A stretch of 45,942 nt of DNA from Caldilineaceae bacterium SB0664_bin_27. GTDB taxonomy: Bacteria; Chloroflexota; Anaerolineae; Caldilineales; Caldilineaceae. The translations under genes were made by a program, and so were the position numbers. Location: NCBI GenBank assembly GCA_009838625.1, contig VXRG01000026.1, positions 1 to 45,942 of the forward strand. Direction: 5' to 3'. Below are positions 25,622 through 34,911 of the stretch, in pieces. Position 1 is the first letter of the stretch. The number at the start of each line of letters is the position of its first letter. Below the pieces are notes generated by a model, which made no database searches, was not told the origin of the DNA, and was given only the letters and a program-made list of their open reading frames with translations.

Positions 25622-26788
25622 TCAGACAGTTACCTGTTCCAGCCAGGCATCGTCGATTTCCAGACCAAAGCCTGGCGCATCGCTGGGCCGCAAGTATCCG
25701 TCCTTTATGACTGCAGTGCCTGGCAGCTTGACCATTTCCTCGAGGGGCACGCCGGGGGCTGAGACACTTTCCGAGCGTTCGCCCCATGTCACCGCCGGCA
25801 TTGCCATGGAAAGATGTTGTCCGTAGGGGTAATTCATCCCGCCGTGAGCGATGACGGAAATGTTATTCGCCTGCGCCAGGTGACAGATTTTGGCGGCAGC
25901 TGTAATGCCGCCGCACCAGAGCACGTCCGGCTGAAAGATGTCCACGAGACGCTTGCCCGCGGCGTGGGCAAAGGGCGCCAGATTGTACCAGTGCTCGCCG
26001 GTGGCCAGCGTCTGCCAGGGCAATCGCTGTCGGATCGACTCGTAGCCCAGAAGATCTTCAGGCTGAATATAGTCTTCCAGCCACTTGAGGTTATAGGGTC
26101 GCATCCTCTCGGCCACACGCACAGTGTATTCGGGATCATAGGCCGTCCAGCCATCCAACATCAACTCCACCTCGTCACCGATGGTCTCGCGCGTGCTTGC
26201 CACCAGTTCCTCCAGTCTGTTGAGGCCCTCCATCCCCTGTTCAGGTCCCCAGGGGCTGAACAGCTTGGTGGCCTTGAAACCCAGTTCCATGTACCACTCC
26301 TGGTCGAAACCGGATGCGTAGCAGAAGATTTTTTCCTTCTGCGGCCCTCCCAGCAGCTCGTATACCGGCAGCCCCAGCAGTTTTCCCTTGAGATCCCATA
26401 AGGCCACGTCGAGCGCGCTGATGGCGTAGCTTGTCATCCCAGTTGGGCTGAACGCGGTCGAGAGCCGCACCATCATATCCCAAAGTTTTTCAGTGGCCAT
26501 GGCATTCTCGCCCACCAGATTGGGACCGAAATGCTCGTTGATCATGGGCGCAACTACAGACCCGTAGAGGGAGATGCCGAAGCCCTGCGTGCCGTCCTCA
26601 GCCGTTACCAGCACGGCCGGCCGTTTCCAAGGCGCCATCGAGACGTGCCCCTCACCATTGGGAAAACGGGGATAGCGGGCCATCGGACGATTCATATGAA
26701 TGGTATCGGCCCTGCTTGGCGTGCGCGGCTTCGTCTGCGGCCGCGCCTCGGCCGCAATCTCAAATGCACGAATCTCTTTGATTTTCAT
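25622..26788 (-). CDS. Enolase-superfamily acid-sugar dehydratase, L-rhamnonate dehydratase-like
   Basis: 388 residues, mandelate-racemase subgroup. Metal ligands D212 (LMLDGW), E238 (WLEDY) and E265 (TGEHW), and catalytic H315 (IAHGG), are all present. The C-terminal half closely follows the rhamnonate dehydratase pattern: PYNLKWLED, DIFQPDVLWCGGIT, and PGFGLEID near the end. The N-terminal HMNRPMARYPRF segment, with H31, also fits. Expected reaction: L-rhamnonate or a related aldonate to its 2-keto-3-deoxy form, with Mg2+. The ATG at 26788 has a TGAGG site; an in-frame start at 26854 is not supported. Together with importer 2 it suggests uptake and dehydration of a deoxysugar acid. Confidence 0.85.
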   Translation of the reverse strand: MKIKEIRAFEIAAEARPQTKPRTPSRADTIHMNRPMARYPRFPNGEGHVSMAPWKRPAVLVTAEDGTQGFGISLYGSVVAPMINEHFGPNLVGENAMATEKLWDMMVRLSTAFSPTGMTSYAISALDVALWDLKGKLLGLPVYELLGGPQKEKIFCYASGFDQEWYMELGFKATKLFSPWGPEQGMEGLNRLEELVASTRETIGDEVELMLDGWTAYDPEYTVRVAERMRPYNLKWLEDYIQPEDLLGYESIRQRLPWQTLATGEHWYNLAPFAHAAGKRLVDIFQPDVLWCGGITAAAKICHLAQANNISVIAHGGMNYPYGQHLSMAMPAVTWGERSESVSAPGVPLEEMVKLPGTAVIKDGYLRPSDAPGFGLEIDDAWLEQVTV

Positions 26789-26850
26789 ATGTGCCTCAGT
26801 ATCTGTGAAGGAATGTTCTGAAGAAACGCTCGTGAAAGAGGTGGCTGACC

Positions 26851-27795
26851 TCAACCTTTCAGGTCGGAAACCGTAATCCCCTTAAGAAATGCGTTCTGAG
26901 AAAAGAAAAACAGGACAAGGCAGGGAAGAATAATGATGAGCGCGGCGGCCATATACAGGTGCCAGGGTGTTCCCCGATAGGCCACACTGAAGTTCGCCAG
27001 GAACAACGTCAGGGTGAAGTTTTCGGGGGTCGACAATATGATCAGCGGCCCCAGAAAGTCATTCCAGAAAAATACGAATGCGAAGACCGCGACAGCCGCC
27101 AGAGCCGGCTTGGAAAGGGGCAGGATGATCCGAATGAAGATATGCCACCGCGACGCGCCGTCCAGATAGGCCGCTTCATCATACTCCCTTGGGATCGTCA
27201 TAAAAAACTGGCGCAACAGAAAAATGTTCCACGCCGACCCGAACCAGTGCGGAATCATTAGAGGCCATAGTGTGTCCAGCCAGTTCAAATACCGCCAAAT
27301 GATAAACTGGGGCACCATCACGACCGCAAAAGGGATCATGAGCGTACTCAGGATTCCCAGAAAAATGACGTTCTTGCCCGGGAATTCCAGGCGGGCAAAT
27401 GCATAGGCGACCAGCGCGCTGGAGAATATCGTCGAGACAACTCCATTTACCGTTACGATCAACGTGTTCAGCGCATAATTGTAAACAGGGGGGTCCGTCT
27501 CATACTGGATTGTGAAAGCGGTCAGGAAGTTCGACCACATCACCGGCTTTGGTATCCAGGTGGGCGGCAATGTGAAGACCTGATTGGATGGCTTGAGCGC
27601 CGTGTTCACCATCCAATAGAACGGCAAAAGAAAGAGAAAAGCCGAGAAAATCAGGACTACATAAATTACAAGCAACCGCACAAGGCCGGTCTGAAATCGG
27701 TTGCCAATCAGAATTGTGCGTAGTCTGCTTGGACGCGTGTAAGCGTCGCTTTGCAGCCGTTCAGTTGTCGGAACCGTTTCGTTTCCAACGACCAC
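26851..27795 (-). CDS. Carbohydrate ABC transporter permease, MalG type (importer 2)
   Basis: 314 residues if translation begins at the GTG at 27795, which has a GGGAG site 8 nt upstream. The open frame reaches a TTG at 27855, but that start lacks a ribosome site and would overlap the MalF gene by 41 nt. Six membrane helices and the EAA loop REYDEAAYLDGASRWHIFIRIILP are seen. It pairs with the MalF-type permease encoded 19 nt upstream. As in the other two importers, no ATPase gene follows; the next gene is the dehydratase. Confidence 0.9.
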   Translation of the reverse strand: MVVGNETVPTTERLQSDAYTRPSRLRTILIGNRFQTGLVRLLVIYVVLIFSAFLFLLPFYWMVNTALKPSNQVFTLPPTWIPKPVMWSNFLTAFTIQYETDPPVYNYALNTLIVTVNGVVSTIFSSALVAYAFARLEFPGKNVIFLGILSTLMIPFAVVMVPQFIIWRYLNWLDTLWPLMIPHWFGSAWNIFLLRQFFMTIPREYDEAAYLDGASRWHIFIRIILPLSKPALAAVAVFAFVFFWNDFLGPLIILSTPENFTLTLFLANFSVAYRGTPWHLYMAAALIIILPCLVLFFFSQNAFLKGITVSDLKG

Positions 27796-27814
27796 GATCG
27801 AATCTCCCGGCGCT

Positions 27815-28741
27815 TTAGCGCGCGCCGCCCTCGTAATAGACCCAGCGGCCGGCAAGGCCGAACTGGAAGACAGTCAGCCCGAAAATGAGCAGGAACATAA
27901 TCCAGGCCATAGCGGAAGCGTAGCCCATTTTGAGGTAGTGGAAGGCGTTTTGATATAGATGGAGGCCCAGAAAGAGCGTTGCATTGTCCGGGCCGCCACC
28001 GGTCATCACATAGGGTTCGGCAAAGGTCTGCACCGAGGCAATGATACCCATGACCACGTTGAAGAAAATGGCAGGAGACAGCATCGGTAGTGTGATCGCG
28101 AAAAACTTCGATACTTCCCCAGAGCCATCAATGTCTGCAGCTTCATACAGCTGCTGTGGCATCCCCTGCAAAGCAGCCAGATAGATGACCATGGGAATGC
28201 CGATGTTCCAAAGACTCTTGACGATCAGCGAGCCCAGGACAAGCTCCCTGTCATAGAGCCAGTTTCGCCCTTCCAGTCCCATCAACGCCAATCCATTGTT
28301 CACGATCCCCAGCTCTACGTGATACATCCACACCCAAATGACCGACCCGGCCACGCCGCTGACAACTGCAGGCAGATAGAAGGCCGAACGCCAGAATCCG
28401 AGACCGCGTATCCGCTGGTTCAGTAGCAACGCCAATCCCAGGGCCAGCACCTGGCTAACAGGTACGGAAATTATCACGAACTTGAAAGTCACCCAGATCG
28501 AAATGCGAAACAGTTCATCTGTCGTGACCATGTTTATATAGTGTGTCAGGCCGAAAAACTTGGGGGGAGCGATCATCTTCCAGCGAAAGAAACTGAGGAC
28601 AAATGACGCTACGATGGGGCCTCCGACGAAGAGGATAAAGCCAATGACCCACGGCAGGATGAAGGCGTAAGCAACGATTGCGTCGCGAACACGCCTGCTT
28701 TGCCAGAAATTACTGTGAGGTGTCAGACCGGTGGTGGTCAA
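27815..28741 (-). CDS. Sugar ABC transporter permease, MalF type (importer 2)
   Basis: 308 residues with six hydrophobic segments; the first is AIVAYAFILPWVIGFILFV. The EAA loop is QQLYEAADIDGSGEVSKFFAITLP. The start is a TTG at 28741, with an AGAGAGG site about 10 nt upstream; no ATG or GTG gives a better fit. It follows the binding-protein gene by 168 nt. Confidence 0.9.
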   Translation of the reverse strand: MTTTGLTPHSNFWQSRRVRDAIVAYAFILPWVIGFILFVGGPIVASFVLSFFRWKMIAPPKFFGLTHYINMVTTDELFRISIWVTFKFVIISVPVSQVLALGLALLLNQRIRGLGFWRSAFYLPAVVSGVAGSVIWVWMYHVELGIVNNGLALMGLEGRNWLYDRELVLGSLIVKSLWNIGIPMVIYLAALQGMPQQLYEAADIDGSGEVSKFFAITLPMLSPAIFFNVVMGIIASVQTFAEPYVMTGGGPDNATLFLGLHLYQNAFHYLKMGYASAMAWIMFLLIFGLTVFQFGLAGRWVYYEGGAR

Positions 28742-28909
28742 GGATAACTGCCTCTCTGCCGCGTTCGAATGCCGGCCGACCCTGCGGGAGTCGCGATACG
28801 GCCGGTGTGCGCCGGTACTACCTTTTGAGTCCAGGAAAGCCGCGAAGGCAACGAGATCTGCCGACGCCTTCGCGAGCCTTCCTGGTCTCTTGGATCCTAG
28901 TTCGTGGTT

Positions 28910-30229
28910 CTATACATCCGAAATAACGGCCGTTACCTTTGGCGCCACTTCGGGGAAGACATCAGCGGCCTGGACATCGCCGGAATACACTTTATCCAGC
29001 GCGTCGCCGATCAGCTTCAGTGCCTCACCCTCATTGGCCGGCCCCGGTAGAATGTGTCCGTAAGTCAAGGCGTCGGGCACGACGTCCCAGTCTACCTCAA
29101 AGTCAACATCCGCGACCCAGGGGAACGGTTCAATTTCATTTGATGAGCGACGAGTACCCGGGAAATTCGCGTTAGAGGCGTAGTTGTAGATACCCTGGGT
29201 GCTGGTGTTGTAGTTGAGCCAGATCCAGGCCGTATCCTTGTTCTCGGAGGTTGTTGAAATGTTGTTGAACGCGCCGTGCGTGATTGTGTCGCGTTGGGTC
29301 TGACTGGGCTCGGCCACTACATTAAAGCGGAATCCGGCGTCTACAAGACTTCCAGTGACCCAGGAACCCATGCGCTGCATACCGATCTTGCCGGCAGCCA
29401 GAAGTTCCGCAGCTGCGCCAGCTCCGCCAATACCGACAATCTGGGACGGCGAGGGCATTACATTGCCGTCGAGCAGCATATCGGCCCAGAACTGTATCGC
29501 CTGGATCGTCTCCTCTTTGTCAAGCCAGCACTCGCGGAAATCGGGGCTGTAGTAGCTGCCGCCATTCTGCCAAGCCTGTTTGACACTGTACATGTGCCAG
29601 CCAACCGGTATCGTCTCCGACCCCCAGATCTTGTTGTCAGGATCGCTGATGCCGCGGGCCTTCTCCTCGAAATCGGTCCAGGTAAAGCTGTCTTTGTTGG
29701 GATATTCGACACCCGCGGCGTCGAAGAGGTCTGCGTTGTAGAAGGTTATATGGGGCGCGGCCGCGTCAGGAATGCCGAAGCGCTTCCCTTCCACCACCGG
29801 GTAGTTCCACCAGTTCTCGTAGAAGTCGTCAGCGTCGTAACCGGGTTCGCCGTCAACATAGGGCTGAATGTCGATGAACTGGTTGTTGCGCCCCAGGTCG
29901 AGGGCCATCGCCTCCCAACTTCGAACGACGTCGGGCAGTGTGCCGGCCGCTGCCAGGGCCGGAATCTTGGCGTGAAACTCGCCGATCTGCTCTACACTGA
30001 CCACAATGTCCGGATACTCTTCTTGGAACGATTCGAGCGTTGTCGCAACGCCTGCGGCCGGATCGTGGCGGCCGTAGCGAATCGTAACGGGCTCAGCCAT
30101 CGCCTCTTCGCCCATCGCACCGCCGTCAGCAGGGGCTACGGGTGCGCAAGCCGCCAGGACAGCGGCGCCGGCGAATGTTCCACTTACTTTGAGAAATGTT
30201 CTTCTGGACAAGGACTCTCTTGGCGTCAT
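28910..30229 (-). CDS. Extracellular solute-binding protein, Tat lipoprotein (importer 2)
   Basis: 439 residues. A twin-arginine motif (SRRTFLK) and a lipobox (LAAC) precede an acidic Ala/Met linker (GGAMGEEAMAEP), as in importer 1. The body is a family 1 sugar-binding fold (TLPDVVRSWEAMALDLG, WTDFEEKARGI). The ATG at 30229 has a GAGGAG site about 11 nt upstream; an in-frame start 29 codons earlier would bury the signal. It heads the operon MalF, MalG, rhamnonate-dehydratase-like enzyme, LLM oxidoreductase, and probably binds a rhamnose- or aldonate-type ligand (inference). Confidence 0.92.
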   Translation of the reverse strand: MTPRESLSRRTFLKVSGTFAGAAVLAACAPVAPADGGAMGEEAMAEPVTIRYGRHDPAAGVATTLESFQEEYPDIVVSVEQIGEFHAKIPALAAAGTLPDVVRSWEAMALDLGRNNQFIDIQPYVDGEPGYDADDFYENWWNYPVVEGKRFGIPDAAAPHITFYNADLFDAAGVEYPNKDSFTWTDFEEKARGISDPDNKIWGSETIPVGWHMYSVKQAWQNGGSYYSPDFRECWLDKEETIQAIQFWADMLLDGNVMPSPSQIVGIGGAGAAAELLAAGKIGMQRMGSWVTGSLVDAGFRFNVVAEPSQTQRDTITHGAFNNISTTSENKDTAWIWLNYNTSTQGIYNYASNANFPGTRRSSNEIEPFPWVADVDFEVDWDVVPDALTYGHILPGPANEGEALKLIGDALDKVYSGDVQAADVFPEVAPKVTAVISDV

Positions 30230-30612
30230 TGTTGGAGTTCTCCTCTGTGAATTTGAATGTGACTTTTCTTGTATCTCGCCTAACGGGGCTTTCCCAATCC
30301 TAAGGAATTCAGACATATTGTCAATTTTTTCACATGGTCAAACTTCGTTCGCTAGCTGAGTTCAAGTTGACATCAAAGAAACAACAGGGTTTTCGAGAGT
30401 GATGCCCAACAATCAGGGTCGCTTCTCAGCCTGGTCTGTTTCACACTCTCTGAGATCGCGCGTTTAAATGGGACCTGGCGGCAGATCCGCAGACCCATCA
30501 GGATGTACGCACTCAGACTATGGAGTGCAAAGAGACGTTTGAAGTCCCTGTTGAGGAAGCAGGCTAGCGGCGAAGAGAGGCTGAAGTGTTAGAACCGCCG
30601 GTCCGGAAGCCG
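30230..30612. other. Gene-free region between importer 2 and cluster B
   Basis: Holds the candidate promoter of importer 2 (30297-30324) and the 3' flank of the cluster B E2 gene. No gene and no obvious hairpin-plus-T-run terminator was seen. Confidence 0.5.
30297..30324 (-). promoter_or_regulatory. Promoter of importer 2 operon
   Basis: On the minus strand a perfect TTGACA (30319-30324), a 16-bp spacer and TAGGAT (30297-30302), giving a leader of about 60 nt before the binding-protein ATG. The -10 matches consensus at four of six positions. Confidence 0.45.
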
Positions 30613-31992
30613 TCAAGACGTGAGCCACAAAACGGGCTCGGAGACGTACTCGCGCACAGTGTTAAGGAAACGGGCCGCAGGAGCACCGTCCACGACGCGA
30701 TGATCAAAGGTCAGGCTGAGTGCAACCATCTGGCGGGGAACGACCTCCCCCTCGTGTACGGCCGGCTTGCAGACTATGCGCCCAATCCCCAGAATGGCTG
30801 CTTGGGGCAGATTGATGATGGGGGTGAAGGCGTCAATGCCGAACATGCCCAGATTTGTGATCGTGAAAGTTCCGCCCTGCATCGCATCATGCCCCAGGCG
30901 TTCCTGGTGCGCACCCTCGATCAGGCCGGCAGTCTCTCCTGCTATCGCGCGCAACGACTTTGCGGGAACGTCTCTCAGTACCGGAGCCAGCAGGCCCTTA
31001 TCAGTTTCGACCGCAAAGCCGATGTGGATTCCACCGTGAAGTATCAGTCCATCATCGCTCCAACTGGCATTGAGCGTGGGATGTTCCTGCAACGCGGCGG
31101 CTGTCAATTTGAGATAGATGTCGTTGTAGCTCGGTACCGCCAGTCTTCTGCGAGCGTAGCTGGACTTCAGCTGTTGACGTAACGCCACCAATTCGGTGGC
31201 ATCGGCCTCCGTGGTCAGCGTGACAGGGGCAGTTGTGTGCGCGCTCTCTGCCATGCGTTGGGCCGTTATCTGCCGGATGCGGCTATGTGACTCGATCTGA
31301 CTCGGTGCTTCGCCAGCCAGCGCACCCTGTCGTCTTGACGCAATTGCAGCTTCAACGTCCTCGCGCTGTATCCTTCCGGCCGGCCTGATGGCCGTCAGCT
31401 CTTCCAGAGAAATGTCCGCTTCCGCAGCCATACGGCGGGCGACCGGCGACATGTCCACACCGACTGGTTCAACGATCCTCTCTGCGGCAGCGCGCACATC
31501 CCGCTCGACGATGCGTCCTGTGCGGCCACTGCCCGTAAGTTGAGTCCAGTTCACGCCCAGCTCACCGGCTACCCGCCTTGCCCGGGGACTAATGGCTGGT
31601 TCGCGGCGACCGTCCGCAACGACTGCTTGCGTCGCCGGAGTTTTCCGGACAGCAGGCCCGGAAGGATCGGTAGGACTCGACGCACTGGTCTGCTCTTCTC
31701 GCCCTTCCAGCTGGGCCGGAAGGTTACTCTCCTCAGGAAGCGATTCTCCGGCCTGGACGATATACGCGAGCAGTGCGCCGACAGGAATGACATCACCTGG
31801 CGCAGGGGCGCCGGAGGGAAGCCGCAAGATGCCGCTCTCAAATACCTCGACCTCCTGCGTAGCTTTGTCCCCCTCGACAGTGAAGAGCAGGTCGCCGGCC
31901 TTAACCTCGTCTCCATCCTGTTTCAGCCATTCGCCGAAGACGCCCTCTTCCATCGTCCATCCCAGGCGCGGCATCGTCACTTCGTAGGCCAT
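30613..31992 (-). CDS. Dihydrolipoamide acyltransferase E2 with two subunit-binding domains (cluster B)
   Basis: 459 residues. The lipoyl domain covers about 1-80, with the lipoylated lysine at K43 (GDKATQ). Two tandem peripheral subunit-binding domains lie at about 134-170 (SPRARRVAGELGVNW) and 181-218 (SPVARRMAAEADISL). The acyltransferase domain runs from about 236, with HRVVDG at 431-436. The domain plan matches the cluster A E2, although the sequences differ. A GAGGGAATC site precedes the ATG. It is the last gene of the cluster B unit; no E3 gene follows. Confidence 0.93.
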   Translation of the reverse strand: MAYEVTMPRLGWTMEEGVFGEWLKQDGDEVKAGDLLFTVEGDKATQEVEVFESGILRLPSGAPAPGDVIPVGALLAYIVQAGESLPEESNLPAQLEGREEQTSASSPTDPSGPAVRKTPATQAVVADGRREPAISPRARRVAGELGVNWTQLTGSGRTGRIVERDVRAAAERIVEPVGVDMSPVARRMAAEADISLEELTAIRPAGRIQREDVEAAIASRRQGALAGEAPSQIESHSRIRQITAQRMAESAHTTAPVTLTTEADATELVALRQQLKSSYARRRLAVPSYNDIYLKLTAAALQEHPTLNASWSDDGLILHGGIHIGFAVETDKGLLAPVLRDVPAKSLRAIAGETAGLIEGAHQERLGHDAMQGGTFTITNLGMFGIDAFTPIINLPQAAILGIGRIVCKPAVHEGEVVPRQMVALSLTFDHRVVDGAPAARFLNTVREYVSEPVLWLTS

Positions 31993-32068
31993 CGGATTCC
32001 CTCTATTGAAAGGCAGTTGTTTCGAAGGCGTTGGTGAGCGCGTTCTTGCAGATCTTCGGCTATTTCAC

Positions 32069-33046
32069 TTATTCAGCAAGCAAATCGCGTACGCACTGTT
32101 CAATGTCGTCCGACTCCGGAACGATGGCAAGCTCCAACGGCGGACTGTAAGGCGTCGGCACGTGCGCGCCGTTCAGGCGGCGAATCGGGGCGTCCAGGTC
32201 GTCAAACCCCTGGTCAATGACCTGTGCTGCGATTTCAGCGCCCACGCCGCACGGCTGGAAAGTCTCGTCCACAATAATGAGCCGTCCCGTCTTGTTGACC
32301 GACTCCAGGACCGTCGCCATATCGAGGGGAGCGATCGTGCGCGGATCGATTACCTCGGCCGAAATGCCGTCCTCTGCCAGCTTGTCGCAAACTGAAACTG
32401 ACTTGTCTACCATCGAGCCAATGGCGACGAGCGTGCAGTCCGACCCCTCGCGCGCAATGCGCGCTTGGCCGAAGGGGATTGTGTAGTCACCCTCAGGCAC
32501 GTCGCCGCGATTGAACAGCAGCGACTTGTGTTCGAGAAAGAGTACCGGATCGTCGCTCTGCAGAGCAGTGGCAAAGAGCCCTTTGGCGTCGCTGGGAATG
32601 GCGGGCACCACCACTCTGAATCCAGGAAGATGAGCAAAGATCGGGTAGTAGCTGCCCGAGTGATGGGTCGCGGCAGAGTGGCCGATGCCAATCGCGCCAC
32701 GTAGCAGGATTGGCATCTTGAGCCGGCCGCTGCTCATGTACTGCATTTTAGCGATCTGATTGACCAGCTCGCCAAAAGCGTCGAGGATAAAGTCGAGAAA
32801 CATGAAGTCGACAACGGGACGCGTACCGGTCATGGCGGCGCCGGCACACATGCCGACGAAGCCGCGTTCGCTGATGGGCGTATCGCAGAGGCGCTCGGGC
32901 CCATACTTTTCGTAGAGACCGACCGTAGTATTGAAGTTGCCTCCCCGTTCGCCAATCCCTTCTCCCACTACGAAGATCGAAGGATCGCGCGCCATCGCGC
33001 TGTCAAGAGCCTCCAGAGTGGCTTCAACGTAAGTCAACTCTCGCAT
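32069..33046 (-). CDS. 2-oxoacid dehydrogenase E1 component, beta subunit (cluster B)
   Basis: 325 residues, E1beta of the pyruvate/2-oxoacid dehydrogenase family: GEGIGERGGNF, DTPISERGFVGM, the active-site segment THHSGSYYPIFAHLPG, and the C-terminal IDPRTIAPLD region. The ATG at 33046 has a GAGGTGA site 6 nt upstream. An in-frame GTG at 33055, forming GTGA with the E1alpha stop, is possible but would place the ribosome site inside the start. The spacing to E1alpha implies coupled translation. Partner of the E1alpha encoded upstream. Confidence 0.92.
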   Translation of the reverse strand: MRELTYVEATLEALDSAMARDPSIFVVGEGIGERGGNFNTTVGLYEKYGPERLCDTPISERGFVGMCAGAAMTGTRPVVDFMFLDFILDAFGELVNQIAKMQYMSSGRLKMPILLRGAIGIGHSAATHHSGSYYPIFAHLPGFRVVVPAIPSDAKGLFATALQSDDPVLFLEHKSLLFNRGDVPEGDYTIPFGQARIAREGSDCTLVAIGSMVDKSVSVCDKLAEDGISAEVIDPRTIAPLDMATVLESVNKTGRLIIVDETFQPCGVGAEIAAQVIDQGFDDLDAPIRRLNGAHVPTPYSPPLELAIVPESDDIEQCVRDLLAE

Positions 33047-33051
33047 GGCCT

Positions 33052-34017
33052 TCACCTCTGGTTGAATACATGTTCGCTGACCGTTTCAGGTTCCGGCCAT
33101 GGGCTGTTGCGACCGAATTCCTCCGCGTCGGCTACCATCTCCTTCACCTCCGCCTCAATCGCGGCCAGCGTTTCGGTACCCGCCTCTTCATTCTCCAGGA
33201 GCCACTCGTTGTAGCGCGTGATCGGATCTCGTTCCTTCCACTCCTCGACCTCTTCCTGCGTTCGGTACCCTGCGTCTCGCATACCTTCTGCATGGGCACG
33301 CGTGCGATAAGTTCGGCACTCGATCAGGGTGGGCCCTTCTCCCCCTCGTGCCCGTTGCACCGCTTCCTCCGCCGCTTCATAGACTGCCAACACGTCATTT
33401 CCGTCTACAGTGAGGCTTTCAATCCCGTAAGCAGGACCCCGGTTGCCCACATGGGGATTGCCTGAAGAGTAGGAAAAGGGAACCTCAGTGGCGTACAGGT
33501 TATTCTCGCAAATGAAAAGCGTCGGCAACTTCCAGATGCTCGCCAGGTTCAGTCCTTCGTGAAAGGCGCCGTTGTTCACCGCCCCATCGCCGAAGAAGGC
33601 GACGCCGACCTGGTCTGTTTTAAGTAGTTTGAAGGAATAGCCGGCCCCCGCTGCTTGTAGGATGCAGGGCCCGACGATACCACTCGTTCCCATCATCCCG
33701 ACCTCCGGCTTGAAGAGGTGCATACTGCCTCCTCTTCCCTGCGAGCAGCCTGTCGCCCGCCCGAACAGCTCGGCGACGACTTCCCGTGGACTGACTCCCT
33801 TTGCCAATGCGTGCCCGTGTCCCCGGTGCGTGCTGAAGACGGCATCGTCAGGGCGCAAGTGCGCACACACGCCGGTCGCGATCGCCTCTTCGCCGACGTA
33901 GGTATGGCAGGCGCCGTGAATCAGACCCATCTGATGCGAACGGGCCAACTGCTCCTCTGTGTAGCGGATAATGAGCATCTGCTTGTAGAGAGAAAGGAGT
34001 TGCTCGGACTGCGCCAT
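33052..34017 (-). CDS. 2-oxoacid dehydrogenase E1 component, alpha subunit (cluster B)
   Basis: 321 residues from the ATG at 34017, which has a very good GGAGGTGG site; an in-frame ATG at 34053 would add 12 residues without a better site. The ThDP motif GDG is at 143-145 and NN at 172-173, with THRGHGH and GRGGSMHLF upstream. Differences from the cluster A subunit, such as the MMGTSGIVGPCI segment, suggest another substrate; this one looks more pyruvate/branched-chain-like. Expected to form an alpha2beta2 E1 with the next gene's product. Confidence 0.92.
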   Translation of the reverse strand: MAQSEQLLSLYKQMLIIRYTEEQLARSHQMGLIHGACHTYVGEEAIATGVCAHLRPDDAVFSTHRGHGHALAKGVSPREVVAELFGRATGCSQGRGGSMHLFKPEVGMMGTSGIVGPCILQAAGAGYSFKLLKTDQVGVAFFGDGAVNNGAFHEGLNLASIWKLPTLFICENNLYATEVPFSYSSGNPHVGNRGPAYGIESLTVDGNDVLAVYEAAEEAVQRARGGEGPTLIECRTYRTRAHAEGMRDAGYRTQEEVEEWKERDPITRYNEWLLENEEAGTETLAAIEAEVKEMVADAEEFGRNSPWPEPETVSEHVFNQR

Positions 34018-34071
34018 GCCACCCACCTCCAATGTGTTGAGTATGTCGGTCATCAGCCGGCCGGGGCGGAC

Positions 34072-34887
34072 TCAGGCCGGCACGACTGCAGGCATTCCCG
34101 GATGAGAACCGCTGACGTTTTTGGCCAGATTGCCGCCATCGAGGGGGATCAAAGCGCCTGTCATCCACGAGGAGGCATCAGAGGCGAGAAAGATCGCCGG
34201 ACCTTTAATGTCGCTGGGATCACCCATCCGCCCAATCGGCAATCCGCGCAAGTAGGAAGCGCCAAGAACGGGATCCGCCTCAATCCTTACGCGCAAATCC
34301 TCGTTCATAATCTGGGCGCATACAATAGCGTTGACGCGCACGCCCAAGCTGCTCCACTCAGTGCTCAGCTCCCGCGTCATCGCGCCTACCGCGCCCATCG
34401 CCATACTGTAAGCAATGTGGCCCCGACCCAGCGCGCTAATCCCGGCGATCGAGACGATGCTGAAAATGCTGCCGCGGCCCCTTGACATCATCCGTTTGGC
34501 CGCCTCCTGCGTGCAGATGTAGCGACCCACAACCAGATTCTGCATCACCTGCTGTATCTGGTCCTCGGTCAGATTCAACGGGTCCGTGCGAATGCCTTCA
34601 CCGGCGATGTTGCTAAGCACATCGACGCGCCCAAATTCGCTGTCGACCTGTTCGAACATAGCCCGAATCCGATCGGGATCGGAGATATCACAGTTGACCG
34701 GGAGGGCCCGGCGGCCCAGCTTCTCGATTTCATGCGCAGTTTCCTGGGCGCCGACATCGTTGATGTCGAGCAGAACCACATCCGCGCCGACCTCGGCGAA
34801 GCCCATTGATGTAATCCGCCCCATGCCGCTAGCCGCGCCTGAAACGATGGCCACGCGGCCTGTCAGGTCAAAGAGAGGGTGGGTCAT
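34072..34887 (-). CDS. SDR family protein lacking the catalytic lysine (cluster B)
   Basis: 271 residues from the ATG at 34887, which has an AGGAG site 10 nt upstream; an ATG at 34911 lies 8 codons earlier without one. The cofactor motif GAASGMG is at 17-23, followed by D41 of an NAD-type site, and NIAG near 93-96. The catalytic Tyr is Y160, but the Lys four residues later is Met (YSMAM, M164, codon at 34396-34398). Classical SDR chemistry needs that Lys. The protein may be a poor or altered enzyme, or a pseudoenzyme. It sits in the same place relative to E1alpha as the intact SDR of cluster A. Confidence 0.88.
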   Translation of the reverse strand: MTHPLFDLTGRVAIVSGAASGMGRITSMGFAEVGADVVLLDINDVGAQETAHEIEKLGRRALPVNCDISDPDRIRAMFEQVDSEFGRVDVLSNIAGEGIRTDPLNLTEDQIQQVMQNLVVGRYICTQEAAKRMMSRGRGSIFSIVSIAGISALGRGHIAYSMAMGAVGAMTRELSTEWSSLGVRVNAIVCAQIMNEDLRVRIEADPVLGASYLRGLPIGRMGDPSDIKGPAIFLASDASSWMTGALIPLDGGNLAKNVSGSHPGMPAVVPA

Positions 34888-34911
34888 CGCGCTCGATCTC
34901 CTTTGCACCAT

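Noticed and set aside
27796..27855. N-terminal extension of the importer 2 MalG permease from a TTG at 27855
   Set aside because: No ribosome site, and it overlaps the MalF gene by 41 nt; the GTG at 27795 has a good GGGAG site.
30367..30395. TTGACA on the plus strand
   Set aside because: No -10 box at the proper spacing and no plus-strand gene downstream.
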